Below are positions 11,373-23,100 of a DNA stretch of 64,000 nucleotides, piece by piece. Made by a program: the position numbers and the translations under genes. The notes beneath the pieces were generated by a model. It was not told the origin of the DNA. It did no database searches and saw only the letters and a list, made by a program, of their open reading frames with translations. Within the stretch, counting starts at the first letter, position 1. Each line of letters opens with the position of its first letter. Source of the stretch: Symsagittifera roscoffensis (taxonomy: Eukaryota; Xenacoelomorpha; Acoela; Convolutidae); assembly GCF_963678635.1 (NCBI RefSeq), contig NC_087071.1:9967842-10031841 (forward strand). Reading direction: 5' to 3'.

Positions 11373-12560
11373 GGGAAAGTTTAATCCGAAATGACCCAAC
11401 TGATCATGAGAGTAATTCCCGTTTTGTCCCAGGAAGAACTCCCTTCCTGTTATTGTCATCCTAATTTGTGATAAATGGCTTTCTCTCAAATCTTCATCCG
11501 TGAAAAGCGCTTCACCGGTTGCATTATATCAGCTAAAATTTGCATATTTTTTCGCACGTTGCTGTAAATGGTGGTTAATGGGCGTGGGAATCAACTTCAA
11601 TTAAATTGCATTTGATACCCAGAATTCATTACCTAAGTCAAAAGCATTAGGAAAGACTCTATTCCACATAGTGAGAGTATAGTTGCCATAAACTACTCTT
11701 TTGATTGGGTCCCTAAGTCTTATGTGCGACTCACTACCAACACTTGTGACTTCAACACCGGTACTTCTTCTGAGCAAAAAGATATGTTTGCAAATTTGAA
11801 CTTTTTTTTTGCACATTGCTGAATTTACTACAAATCTACCGCTTTTTCGGAAAGATAACCATAGGGCATTCATTTCTATTGTACATTGAAAGTTTCTTCA
11901 TTCCTGGTTTATTTTGCTAAATGCCAAATAGCATCAACTTTATCAGACTCGTGCTTTTCTAGAAAACCTTGATATATTTCATTTGTTAAAGCTTCTCACA
12001 CGAAAAACGTATCTAGCTAATTCTGTATTATATCTTTAGCAATTACTCCATCAAAATTTGCTGATAAATTCAACGTGGTTTTTTTGATGTGAAAAACACC
12101 AAGTGATGATTTTTTTTTTCGAGTAGGACATGCTATATGGATTGATATCATCAAGTGTCCACGGCAAAAGAACTCTTTTCCAGACCTCTCAAGGTGTCAT
12201 GATACGTAAAAACTTTTTAAGGTTGACAATAGCAACGCATCCTTTGTGTTTAAAAGTTTTGCTAACAAAAACTGGTTCTCTGGGTGTTTCAATATCGTGC
12301 ATGTTAATTACCGAGTCAAGTCCGAAATGTTTGCTCCCTCAATTCTTCACTTTTGGCATTCCTGTTGGATCCTCAGTAATCAAAAAAACTATTCATATTT
12401 GCAATTCATACTTTTGCATTCAGGGTGCCAATGGTTTCTTCACCATTGATCTTTCGTTTAGTAGGTAAAGTCCACTCCACTGGATTAACTTATTTGACAC
12501 CTTTACTGTTCCGTTTCCTCATGAGATGTTTTGTTAATTTTCGCTGATGATATTTTAAGT
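11373..12560 (-). pseudogene. Possible env-like remnant of Gypsy element 1
   Basis: On the minus strand, downstream of the integrase tail of element 1, frames read like a degraded secreted or membrane protein without intact ends. One frame of about 90 residues (11,601-11,873) includes NYTLTMWN with an N-glycosylation sequon. A second (just right of the gap) contains TITGREFFLGQNG. A third, heavily broken, runs through about 12,130-12,470. The position between integrase and the 3' end fits an env-type third ORF of an LTR element. I do not recognise a specific envelope family, and the assignment rests mostly on position. Many stops and frameshifts show it is dead. Confidence 0.25.
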
Positions 12561-12741
12561 CTCTGATGCTAAGACACTACCGAATTTGTCTCGAAGAATA
12601 ATTATAATCTTGTTTTCAAAACCTGGTATTCTCATCTTTTTTTGTATCCCATAATTTTTAAAACATGAGTAGATAGAAATTAGGAAAATTTTTGGAATAT
12701 TCATGCAGGTATGTTGCATCGTCGCACCAGCTGTTTTTGTA

Positions 12742-13680
12742 CCCCGTCACGGAAAACGACGAGAAACACAAAAAGTACTTAAAGTTGCTTCTGATGCAAC
12801 CAGTTTGAACGGTAGTTCCCCTCTTTCTGTCGCTTCAGGTTTCCCTTTTAATTGAGTGCAATTGCTGTTTTTTATTCAGTGACACTATTTCAGTCACAAT
12901 TATGTTTTCAAAAAGATATGCTCTTAAAGTTTCGCCGGTCAGTTTCACACTAGGGATTGTAGTACTGCCTTTACCCCACCAAAAAATGATTCCTTGTTGA
13001 TGAGGAGAAGTAATTTGTTTTCACTAATAAATTACCTAACCTAGAACACTATTACTATCATCATCATCATTAGGGTCTTTGTAAAAAAAATAGTCCCTGA
13101 CTCGTTTAGGCGCTGATCGTTCACTTCGTTTTCTAGTATTATACCGTTTTTGATCCCCCGTTCTGTTCTGTGCTGCCTTATCATCATCTTTTACTGAGAT
13201 AAGTGCTTTCGATTTTGGTTTTATTCTCGCTTTTCTTGGTTTTTTAGAATATACTTCTTTTATTAAACCTTCCTTCGGTTCATTTTTGTGTTTACGATCG
13301 ATGCTCCAATATGCAAAACTTCCAATGGAGTACTGAATTACTCGGAATTTGTTGCTCCCAATGTTGCAGCATCTCCTCAGGGTTAGAAATACTAGTAAAA
13401 TCTCTTTTTGGGCTGGCATTGGGGAACTCAACAACTACGAAAACTTTTTCTTGCTCCTAAGTTTCTTTTTCTTGTATTGTTTTTGCACAATTTTTCTAAG
13501 CTTTAGCTTCTTGAGCGTTTACGTTTGTTCGCTCGTGAATAACGTTTAGACTATCATAAAATTTTTTTTGCTGTTTCTTAATTTTTTTGTCTTCAATCAC
13601 AATTTTTAAATCAACTACAACCTCTTTCATTGTGTTTGGTCCGTTTTAGAATGACTTAAATTTATTTGACTGTCCCTTGC
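12742..13680 (-). pseudogene. Gypsy element 1: pol C-terminal segment, copy A
   Basis: The minus strand carries a 132-residue open frame (13,036-13,434) with a very basic stretch, RKARIKPKSKAL, then KRYNTRKRSERSAPKRV and an acidic end (NDDDD). Such basic tails typically follow the integrase core in Gypsy pol polyproteins. The whole block is repeated, diverged, about 980 bp downstream at 13,721-14,880, with matching landmarks CCCGTCACGG..ACGACGAGAAACACA, GGTAGTTCCCC and GGTCTTT.TAAAAAAAAT. Function is inferred from position next to the integrase relic; there is no diagnostic motif. Confidence 0.4.
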
Positions 13681-13720
13681 AAACCCCGTCATGGAACAAA
13701 CTTCTTTAAACTGCTTTAAA

Positions 13721-14880
13721 ACCCGTCACGGAATACGACGAGAAACACATAGATTACTTTAAGGTTACTTCTGATGCAACAAGTTTGAATGGTAGTTCCC
13801 CCTTTTTCTTTGCCTTTTAACTGTCAAGTTTGTCAAGTTTGCCTTTTAATTGAGTGCAATTGTTGCATACTCAATGACACTATTTCAGTCATAATTATGT
13901 TTTCAATGTCATATGCTGTTAAAAAATCGCCGGTCAGTTTCACTAGGCATTGTAGAACTGTCATTACCTCACCAAAAAACGATTCCTTGTTGCCCATGAT
14001 GAGGATTTGTATTTTGTTTTCACTAATAAATTACCTAAGCTAGAACACTATTTTTATCGTTATCATAATTAGGGTCTTTATAAAAAAAATATAAAAAAAA
14101 ATTAGTCCCCGACTCGTTTGGGCGCTGACCATACAATTGTTTATCTAGTATTATACCGTTTATTACCTCCCCTTCCGTTCTGTGATGCGCTATCTTCATC
14201 TTTTAAAGAGCTATGTGCTTTTGATTCTGATTTTGTTCTCGCTTTTCGTGACAATTAGACGATACTTCTTTTCTAAACTTCGCTTCGGTTCAGTTTTGTG
14301 TATACAATGTTGATCCTCTTCAGATGTTGATGTAGCAGTCGATTCTCCAATATCCAAAACTTCCTACTGAATACTGAATTGTTCGGAGTTTTTTGTTCCC
14401 GATGTTACTGCTTCTTCTCTCAGGGGTAGATAGGTAGCGCTGTCCGATGTTTCGTTTTGTACAGCAATTGTTCACCAGTGTTTAGAATACGTTCTTGATC
14501 AATTCTGAAAGCCAAACCAAGAAAACCTTTAGGGTAGTTATCCGCCGTAAACAAAATTTCTTGGCCGAGCTCTCCAGATTTTGATTTCTATTTTGGTTTC
14601 ACAGCTTCCAGGTGAAGAGCCCGATCTAAAACATTTGTGATGTTCATGTCGTTGTCTCGCGTAGCTCAATTCTAACTGAACTGTGGTTGATCCATCGAGA
14701 AAACCTTGAGGCACTAAGTGATGCAATATGGAAAACCTTCAGAATATCATATCAACTTTTTTTGCTGTTTCTTAGTGGCTTAGTCTTCAATCACAATTTT
14801 CAGACCATTTACAATTTTTTTCCTTATCTTTGGTCCATTATAGAATGACCTAAACTTTTTTGACTGTCCCCTGCAAAAAG
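13721..14880 (-). pseudogene. Gypsy element 1: pol C-terminal segment, copy B with inserted block
   Basis: This is a diverged duplicate of 12,742-13,680. It is interrupted at about 14,430-14,735 by a 300-bp block that closely matches 16,900-17,190 (shared run GGCAGCGCTGTCCGATG versus GGTAGCGCTGTCCGATG, then CAGTTATCCGCC..AA..AAAAT.TCTTGGCCGAGCTC). The arrangement shows that element 1 was rearranged, or recombined between related copies, after insertion. A 62-residue open frame at 14,538-14,726 lies in the inserted block and is homologous to the pol N-terminal part, not to an independent gene. Confidence 0.55.
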
Positions 14881-14889
14881 TAGGGTCAA

Positions 14890-15690
14890 AAATATTGCTT
14901 TGTTGTTCACGCCATACTTAGATTGTTACTCTTTTCTGTCTTAGTAGGTCTTTTGTCATTCTTGTTCGACGGCTTGTTTGGAGTTCCTTCTCTAGGCTCA
15001 TTACGTAGTCGCTTGGCATTGCAAAGATTTTGTTTTGTAATGTTTCATTACATACAATCTATTAGCAAGGAGCAAGAGTGATTAAAAATTATGTAGTACG
15101 GGCTGTGTTTTGTCACTGCATGAATTGAAGATCTGTCAGCCATCATAAGTGTTTGAAGACATTTGACCCAATCGATGTAATTTTCTCCGACATATATAGT
15201 CGAGCCTTCTTCAATTGATCTGCTGGTTTGTTCGATGTGTGTTTACTTCAGCATGATATGATTTTCTGCTGGTTCTATAGATTCTCATTTGAAAATGTGA
15301 GGCAAGAATTTGATCCCTTGTCGCAGTGCAGATTTATTTGGCAGCTCAAACTTGAAATCTGATTGTCGACCGAAACCTTAGCTCTTGTTTTTCCTTTTGA
15401 TTTTGTAATGGTACAGCTGCGAATTTGAAAATTGATCTCCAACTAGAAGAATGAACTTGAATCATTCAGATACCGGTAGCGGTCCAATGATATTTAGTGC
15501 GACCTGCCAAATTGGATGACTGCGCTTCCATGTCTGCAGTGAATGCACAATATTCTGGCTTGGTTTTTTCCGGCTCCATATTTTCACCTTCGACAACCCA
15601 AATTTTAAAGTCTCTGTTCATTCCAGGCCAGTAAAATCTTTCTTGAGTTCGTTGAAAAGTCTTTTTGTAACCAAAAAAAGTCCACAAATT
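14890..15690 (-). pseudogene. Gypsy element 1: integrase relic
   Basis: This is retroelement integrase, which inserts the cDNA into host DNA. The frame at 15,466-15,687 has the zinc-binding region hallmark RTQERFYWPGMNRDFKIW. A few residues on, another frame reads ALNIIGPLPVS, matching the start of the catalytic core but with Asn where the first catalytic Asp is expected. Further along (about 15,100-15,250) a frame resembles the core's end, with NYIDWVKCLQTLMMADRSS. There are several frameshifts and stops. It lies between the reverse transcriptase relic upstream and the basic tail downstream. The family assignment to Ty3/Gypsy follows from the gene order RT then integrase; RNase H seems largely deleted. 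Confidence 0.65.
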
Positions 15691-15949
15691 TGAAATAACA
15701 AAACAAGCTTTCTTCCATAAAGGTCGGATTCAATTTGAACTACTTTGTACTATTCTGTCGTCAATTTCTTTCTTTTTAATATGCTGTTTTCGATCAGAAA
15801 ATTTTCGAAGTCGACCCAAATATTTCATACTTTTTTCGAGGAGCCATTCATTTGTTTTTTCTCCGGCCTATCTTTATTTTATCCTTTGCTGTTTTTTTCT
15901 TTCGATTTGGGTTGATCCGTTTGCAATTCCAAATCAAGAGCTTTCAGCG

Positions 15950-16400
15950 ATTGTTTTAAGATAAGGCTCAAAATATCTGTTGTTTTTCCTGTTTGAGTAA
16001 CCATTTCTTCAGTGGTAGTGTCAACTCTTGATAAGCAGTCTGCAGGTGAAATTTAAATTTTTTTGAGTGTTCATCTAGTGTCATTTGAAAATAACCAGAA
16101 ATTAAATCAATCTTAGAGAAGAACTAGTTGCAGTCCAATGAGTCAATGACATCACTAATCCTTTGTAGGGGTCAGCTTGTTTCTTAGATCTCACTGTTTA
16201 GTCCCCTATAATCAAATAGTTCTCTCTGCGATCCGTTTTTTCTTCTTAACAAGTAAAGATGAGGCTGCCCAATTTGAGTGAGTAGGCTCAATTATGTTGC
16301 CTTTTTCTAAAAGCTCTACAATCTTTTTATAGTTTCGCGCTTTTTACCTCCATGTTCCCGACTAAATGGTTTTGCATCATCGCTTACTTTGATTTTGTGC
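15950..16400 (-). pseudogene. Gypsy element 1: reverse transcriptase relic
   Basis: This is a minus-strand fragment of an LTR-retrotransposon reverse transcriptase. Visible pieces are IIEPTHSNWAASSLLVKKKN, which is the classic block before the fingers (IxPSxSPWASPxVLVxKK), then RELFDYRGLN, and FFSKIDLISGYFQMTLDE, which is the block holding the first catalytic Asp (here KIDL). The YxDD block is missing; sequence jumps from the palm start to other material. Codon-level decay with frameshifts makes it non-functional. Confidence 0.7.
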
Positions 16401-17200
16401 TTGTTGCAATTCAAATTTTCTAAATCAGTTGAACTGAGTGAAAAAATTTGGTGATGTCTTTTAAACATTATCTGTACTTTTTCTTTTCTTCTGATGACAC
16501 TTGTGGACCGTCCAGAGTAGCATGTTTGCCTAAATGGGAGGGCTCCTGATGCAGCGGTCGTTCCTTGCTACTAAAATTCGTTTGCTTGAAACTTTTTTTC
16601 TCAATTTGGTGTAGTGAGCGACTTTGCTGTCATAATAAAAGTTAATAGTTTCATTTTGCATTTTTAGTACCCTCAGAAAACTTTTCCCTAGGCCTACATT
16701 TATCAGTGAATCAGCTACAAGTAGTCCGGTTTTTTCTTCGAAAACCTGTATACCTTCGATTAAGCCTTCTTGGCTACTGACGATGGTACCGTTTTAACCT
16801 TTGATGATAATTTCTACTAGTCTTCCATGTCTGATGGGTACTCATTCATTTCTCGCTGCTATTGCAAATTTTTGGAAGCCAGTCGTTGTTTGTGCTGATA
16901 TAGGCAGCGCTGTCCGATGCTTTGTTTTATACAGCAGTTCTTCGCCAATGTTTAGAATACGTTCTTGATAAATTATGAAAGCCAAACCAAGAGTGCCTTT
17001 ATGGCAGTTATCCGCCATAATCAAAATCTCTTGGCCGAGCTCTTCAGATTTTGACATCTATTTTGGTTTCACAGCTTGCAGGACAAAAGCCCGATTTAAA
17101 GCATTCGCGATGTTCATGTCCTTGTATCGCGTAGCTCATTTCTAACTTATCTGTGGTTGATCCCTCGAGGCACTAAGTGATGCAGTATGTCTTGGGACTC
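16400..17200 (-). pseudogene. Gypsy element 1: region N-terminal to reverse transcriptase
   Basis: The minus-strand frame 16,842-17,057 (71 residues, ending TTTGFQKFAIAARNE) and frames through 16,440-16,740 (with KGLLVADSLINVG-like text across breaks) lie where protease and the linker to RT are expected. No DTG catalytic triad is visible. A 300-bp part of this block (16,900-17,190) is duplicated at 14,430-14,735. The call is by position and continuity with the RT relic. Confidence 0.4.
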
Positions 17201-18584
17201 GTTTGTGTACGCCTTCAGCACCACTTGCAGCAAATCACCCAGAACATCTGTTAACTGATCACCTGCCTGCTGCACGCGATGCGCTAGCCATACTCGGAAG
17301 ACCACCTGTTTTTTTTACTATAATACTTTCAAAAGACATTCGATGGCTTTGAAACACTTTCTAAGGGTACGGTATATTTTCATTGCAGATTTCTGCAATA
17401 TTACCGCAAAGTATTGCGGCCGTTCATCAGTTTCGTTTCCACCTTCAGAACGTTTATATTTTCATTGTTGAGATAATAGCTCACAGTGCGTTAAGTAGCT
17501 TTTGAAGTCGTTAGAAGCGGTCAATGCCTCCGGCAATCACAACATGGGGATCAAACTTGCCGTTGCCATTCTTATCTCCTACCCTAAATAACTAATCTCT
17601 AAATTAACTCTGTAGGTGGAGTTTTTCTAGGTCTTACCCGCTGATTTCAGCTTAAAATAGCGTTCTTTTAGTCCCTTTAACTACATTATATCTGCTGCTA
17701 ATTTGGAGAGTGATCAGTTTTCCTGCACAATTCTACTTTTAACCAGCTCGTTTTTTTGTCAATTTTTGATAAAATTGATCAATCTATTTCTTGTTTTTCA
17801 AGAATATTTGCAAAATTACGCTCCAAAACAGCAGAAGTTTTTGTCTAGTTTCACTTGGTATCTCAATGAAACTTCATTTTTCTGTGCTTAACGTTTTCTT
17901 TGATTTTGTAATAAATTTTCGGCATTTTTCATGACTTCCAAGTTTTTTTTCGAAACTGTAGTAGGGACGCGGATATCACTGCGAATATCCGTGTAATTGC
18001 TTAGCTGGAAGCAAACAACTTCAAAGATCAATTTGTCAATTATTTCTCCCTATAATTTGTTATGATTACATAATTGTCAACTGGAAAATTTTTCTGATAG
18101 TCCCAGTTTTCTACAAGTTCCTCTTTAAGATCGCTAAAATTAGCAAAGAAGCAAGATTTTGGATCTTCTCTTCTTACTTTCTATAAGTTTGTCCTATAAC
18201 CTTGATACGCCAAGTTTCCACCAATTGGCATGTGGTTTGTCTTAGGGTTTTTTGTAAACCGTTGATTTTTGTTTTCAGACATCAAAAATTCTCCAATAAA
18301 CACATCTTGAGTTTTCTCCTTGACATTTCCCTAAAACCATTCTAACTACTCTTCATTCTTTTTGGTCTGTAATGATTTTCTTTACTTGTTTACTTTTACA
18401 TTTTACAGTGATTTTTGTTGGCTTTTTCTGGATTTACACCTTTTTTGTTTAGTTTTACGCTATCTCTTTGATCGTTTTTGTTCCCTGAGTCTTGGGATAA
18501 ATGGGCTCATGACTTCCCAACTCACCATCTGACCCCCGGATTTTTCGGTCTTAACTAGGTTAAAAAGCTGAACTTAAATATTCG

Positions 18585-18665
18585 GAGTGTTCGAACCTTC
18601 CATCTAGTAGTATACAGGACAATCAGCGCTCTGACTTGTTCATACGCCCGGAGCGGAGGGTTCGT
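18585..18665 (-). mobile_element. Degenerate tRNA-like (SINE head) sequence
   Basis: On the minus strand GAAGGTTCGAACAC (18,588-18,601) resembles a Pol III box B, and CAAGTCAGAGCGCT (18,624-18,637) resembles the 3' half of a tRNA D-arm and box A, in the right order and spacing for a tRNA-derived promoter. The acceptor stem is not convincing, so this is more likely a decayed SINE than a gene. Confidence 0.3.
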
Positions 18666-18820
18666 CGCCCAAATATTTGCTGATTGTGATGGACTATTGC
18701 TGTGAACAGGCCCATCCCGGAGCGCGACAAAAACCTCTATAAATCATTCGCCCAGACATTACACAGTGACGGAGCGTAGGAAAATCCCCATTGACGACTG
18801 GCTGACGTCAGTTACCTTAA

Positions 18821-18990
18821 TTCAAATAGTTGTAGCCAGTTTTTCTGGTCTGTTTAAGTGCTAAATTTAGGCCATCAGCCAAACCAAACAACTTTTGTAA
18901 TAGTAATTCAAATACTCTAGCCAGTTTTTCTGGTCTGTTTAAGTGCTAAATTTAGGCCATCAGCCAAACCAAATAACTTTTGATTAGCAT
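18821..18990. repeat. Two-copy tandem repeat, period 85 bp
   Basis: GCCAGTTTTTCTGGTCTGTT and the next 55 bases occur at 18,835 and again at 18,920, almost without difference, ending AGCCAAACCAAACAACTTTTG versus AGCCAAACCAAATAACTTTTG. This is a recent local duplication. Confidence 0.95.
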
Positions 18991-20299
18991 TGATTGCATG
19001 CAAAAATGAACTCATCGCTGGGTCTCGGATCCCCAGACAACGTGAGTTTCATTAAAAACACGGCTAGAAAACTATATTTAAATATTTTTAAAGTCATTTC
19101 TACACTAGAATCATTAGCGATGGGTTGACTCTTTCCTCATTTCTAATAGCTCATGCTCTGCAATACTATATCAATATCGGATCGAATTCAAGGCGTTCAG
19201 CGCATTGAATTGCTAAAAATTAATTAAATTTCGCTAACAGAGTCTTTGGGCACCGGGCCTATAATTCCGACCTCTCCCGGGGATAACGTCGTTATCTGCC
19301 AATTTCTACTGCACGGGAGGGTACGGATCTGCCCCGAATGTCGCACTGATAGGCACCTTATCGTATTCTCGTGTTACAATAAGAGACTTCGACTTTCTTC
19401 CATTTTTTTTATCTTCTCGTACGACTAATTTTTTTCCGTCTTACAATCGGCTGCTGTGTTTTGACGCGTTTTTTAAAATCAAAATGGCCATAATTGTATT
19501 TTTTAGAACTGTTCCAGTTCAAATGGAAATTTTAAAAGTTTAAACTTCTTGAATATTCTGAGCCTCCTTTTGAATCTCATTTCGACGAAAACGCTTTCAT
19601 TGTTGTTTTTAGAGTGCGTGGGAACGTTCGGCTGTGCCATCCAGGGAATTGGCACTTTTTCCCAGGGCAGCCCCATCAATGTCGACATGTGAGACAAAGA
19701 TCGGTTTATCGCATACTTCGGTTTAACATTGAATGCATAACGGGTTATCATCAAATGACGGTCCAGTATTCTACATTGAACTTAAAAACCACATCACGAG
19801 TTATAGTTTTACTGGCACCATATCATATCTTCAAAGCCTTCTAATGTCTTACGTCATTCCATAATGAAATTTTCATTGCTCTCGCTTCTTCAAAAAGACT
19901 TGGAACGTGAAACGACAACTCATCCGTTGCAAAATAATTCAGAGCTTCTCACCAAGTATAATTGCTTACACATGCTGCTGCCCTAAATATTAAAATAAGA
20001 AACTCTGTGGCTGGGAAAGGTAATGAGGTACCACCCCTCTCGAGCGACCGTAACCAAACTCTACCAGGTCGCCACAAAGTGATGATTTATCCTATGCGGG
20101 TTTAAAAGTTTCAGTCTATTTTAAAAAAAGTTAGTCAACTACATCGCCTGTAAGAAAAAATAAAAACAAACTAAACTTATCATTGTAATTCAACAAATAG
20201 CAAAATACAATAATTTCAACATCTTGTCTGATCAGATTCTAAACAAAACAAAAATTATAAAGTTTTCTGTCATCAAGCTTGATTGGCTTGCTTAAGTTT

Positions 20300-21350
20300 T
20301 TACACACAAGGAAAAATCACAGCTTTAACTCCCTCCCTGACGACTTTCTTCATCTCGTCTTTGCCAGTTCTCAATCCATGGCCTCGTCTTCGTGTTCTCC
20401 CATTTCGCTGTCCTCTAGTACCTTCTTTCTTATCTCGACAGAATTTCGGGCCTTTGGCCAACTCTCTTGATCTGACAGTCTCTGTCTGCAGCAGGGTTCG
20501 CGATCCACATTCATTGTCTGTTCCAGGTTCCGGCAAAACTGTTGTGTAAGCACAGGCTTATATTTCGCTCCATGTGAGCTCGTAAGACCTCCGTTTTTGC
20601 ACTTTGTGTTGAGCAAAACATTCCAGCTACACGCTTCACAGCCGTTGTGACAGCCTTTTTGTGGGTCAGGAACACTCTTTTATATGCGCCCGTCCCTATA
20701 TTCAGCTGGTAGGATTGATAAGCTTGCGTGTTTTTAGACATATGACGCTTTGATTGTTCATATAACCATGAAGTTATCACGGCACGGAGCCAAGGCATTA
20801 ACATCTGCCTCGCCCATATACTCTCGATAGCCTTACGTGTCCTCAGTATTCTGTTGGTGGTCTTGAACAGATCCATGTTTCTGCTTAAGCTCACTTTGCT
20901 CAGTTTCTCAGGGCTGGGTATCGCCATCGCTTGTTGTCATGCCATATCATTCTTTTCCTCTCGCCATGTTCCTCGCCTTCAATATTTCTACATAGTTACC
21001 AGCAGTGTCATCCGTATGGGCTGATTCAAGCACCGTGATGCGGCTATACTCGACTCCGTTCAAAATCACCTTCGGTATGTATGTTCGTCCGTTAGCGCTT
21101 GTAATATTCCTGTCTGGGGTCCGCCAAGGTTCCAGTTGATACCAGTTCCGCTGACAGCATTAGTGGCTGTGGAGTGCACCATTCCCTTGTCCGCTTTCGA
21201 AGCTTTTGTCATTGACATTAGTACCGCGGTTGCTTTTTTACTTGACCACAGAAAATGGTCACGTTATCATTGACTTTACTTTTGAATGTCCTCACCGTGG
21301 ACTTGTATTTTTTGCAGCCCTCTCCTGGCTCTCTTGTCACCGGCGCTTTA
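20300..21350 (-). pseudogene. GC island: terminal segment with 138-codon frame
   Basis: The longest open frame (20,511-20,927) contains RNMDLFKTTNRILRTRKAIE, then NIGTGAYKRVFLTHKKAVTT, and is rich in basic residues. Upstream (about 21,020-21,290) frames read NVTIFCGQVKKQ and NIHTEGDF-like text. Downstream a basic frame reaches KKVVREGVKAVIFPC at about 20,300, where G+C content drops. No family was recognised. Confidence 0.28.
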
Positions 21351-21578
21351 TTCCGTGACTGAGTCGGTCATACGGTCATACTCACCGTGTTCCATCGTTT
21401 TAGCCAAAATTTCGGGTTTATTCAGTCCCACTCTCATCACAGACTGCCCTATCTCCAGATCACGTCCCAGGTGCTTCTCATGAAAGCTACCCGTGTCCCC
21501 ACAACTCCGATTTTTCTATTTTTTTTCACTCTAATATCGTTACCACTCTTTCTCTGGCAACGTGCTCAGGAATGCAAC

Positions 21579-21944
21579 TCACATCGATTCATCAATTCTC
21601 CTCCTTCGAGGAGACTCGCAGAGCAGTTTTGGTGTACTTTTTCTTTGATACGCCTCCATCGATGACATCGCTTCCACAGGGGACAGGCCAGCTGGAGGTT
21701 CCATGGTAGGGGACATGAATGACGATGGTGCCATCAACACTAAGGACTTATTCGCTCCCCCACATTCTGTCTCCTTGAAATCGTATTCTAAGAGATCTCT
21801 ATCCAGGGAACCTAGGTCAATTTCACTCACTTTGTCACTCTTACCCTCCATGCGTTTGTCCTCTCCTTGGTTTTCCTCATTCAAATCTTTATCTCTTCTG
21901 TTGTCATCTGGTCTGGGTCCAGGTCTAGAGGGGCCTTGGCTCAT
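21579..21944 (-). pseudogene. GC island: acidic, low-complexity frame (121 codons)
   Basis: The frame begins MSQGPSRPGPRPDDNRRDKD and has an acidic/charged, probably disordered first half, then EIDLGSLDRDLLEYDFKE and a Pro/Ser/Met-rich second half. Disordered acidic proteins encoded right after a nucleocapsid are typical of phosphoproteins in negative-strand RNA viruses; that analogy is by position and composition only. It could equally be a linker of a polyprotein. Confidence 0.3.
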
Positions 21945-22032
21945 GTCATTTTCTGAGTCGGGACGAGCCGTTACCGTCAGGTCATCCCCTTGGTAGAAGA
22001 CTTCATCATTTATGAGGACTTCTACAGTTTCC

Positions 22033-22368
22033 TCACCATGCAGTAGGGAAGATTCCTCCTCTCAGTTCAGTTCCCAATTCTGCCATCACCACCGTCTCCC
22101 ACTTGAGCCACTTCAGCCTAGACTGGTCATCGGCTTGTGAGTACACGTCATTCCAATGGCTGGCGTAAACCTCGGGTTCCTTTGATGTCACAGGTTTTAT
22201 TTTCTTCCGGCTCCACACTTCAGGGAAGGTGAAGTCGAAAGTGTGCAGGGCTACAACGTTCCTGCTGATGAAGCGTGGCTCCAATCCCTCACTCCGTTTT
22301 AACAATATTTCTTTCACATCCTGCGCTGCTCCAATTGTGATTAAACTGGTTGTTCGATAGATCTTCAC
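22033..22368 (-). pseudogene. GC island: unidentified 111-codon frame
   Basis: The open frame contains EGLEPRFISRNVVALHTFDF and SRLKWLKWETVVMAELGTEL. It directly follows the helical segment and probably belongs to the same ancestral protein or to its C-terminal part. No domain was recognised. Confidence 0.3.
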
Positions 22369-22379
22369 CGCCCATTCGA

Positions 22380-23100
22380 CATTTGAAGCTGTTGTTGAAT
22401 TCCATCAGCACCCAACCAGCTATCTTCTCAAATAGCCTGCCAACGCAACATTTTCAGCTCTTGTTGCTCTACTCAATTCAGCAAGTGCCTATACCCCTTC
22501 ACTTGCACATCTGCAAAACACGGTGCCAATATCAGTCCGTATGCAACTGTCACGAACTTCCTCAATTCAAAAAACGATAGCCAAGGGATCGATCCGCATC
22601 ATGTGGGCCAAAGCAGTTAAGAGAGGCATGCCTCCAAATTTCTTTTGTTCCTTGGCATCAAAGACGTTCTTGCCCTCTTTATTCGAGCTTCTGTTCTGTT
22701 GCAGCTGATATTGAAGGAGCAGGGTCATCCATTCTTCGTCTTTCTGTAGGAGGCTGTCTTCAGCTGCGGGTCAAACTCCTTTCTCGACCCCTGCAACTGC
22801 TCCGGTTATTACAAACAAGTGTTCCAATTTACCATATGTCATCACTATCAGTGTGACAAGGCTATCCAACTGGATTTTGGTCAGTTCTAGAGTAAATAAG
22901 ACCTCGGGTGCTTTCACGAAGCTCTCATTACCAAAGGTCCCATAAAGTGCCAGCGCGAGGCCATTAGACAACTTCCTAATGTGTTTCACAAAGTAGGCCA
23001 TCAGGTACCTTGAAGCGCTGTGATAGCAATTGTTGATGAAAGCAAGCGTCCATCCCACGCCAATCCCTGTAAATTTTGTATAGGCTCTCTAATTTTGGCC
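22380..23100 (-). pseudogene. GC island: helical protein segment, possibly nucleocapsid-like
   Basis: A 95-codon frame (22,771-23,058) reads as a mostly helical protein with YLMAYFVKHIRKLSNGLALA and is followed after one stop by a segment ending KKFGGMPLLTALAHMMRIDP, and then, one frame over, by RKFVTVAYGLILAPCFADVQ (about 22,480-22,555). The protein-like quality is the highest in the island. The all-helical pattern is compatible with an RNA-virus nucleoprotein or a retroelement gag, but no family was recognised with certainty, so this is only a suggestion. Confidence 0.35.

Larger units (their letters stand above)
17200..20280. other. AT-rich stretch, no gene seen
   Basis: No recognisable coding family is present on either strand. 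It contains a tRNA-like sequence near 18.6 kb, a clean 85-bp tandem duplication at 18.82-18.99 kb, and a slightly GC-richer patch at 19,240-19,350 without ORF or fold that I can name. Confidence 0.5.

Noticed and set aside
11134-11489. ORFs crossing the N run.
   Set aside because: They are created by treating 200 unknown bases as open frame.
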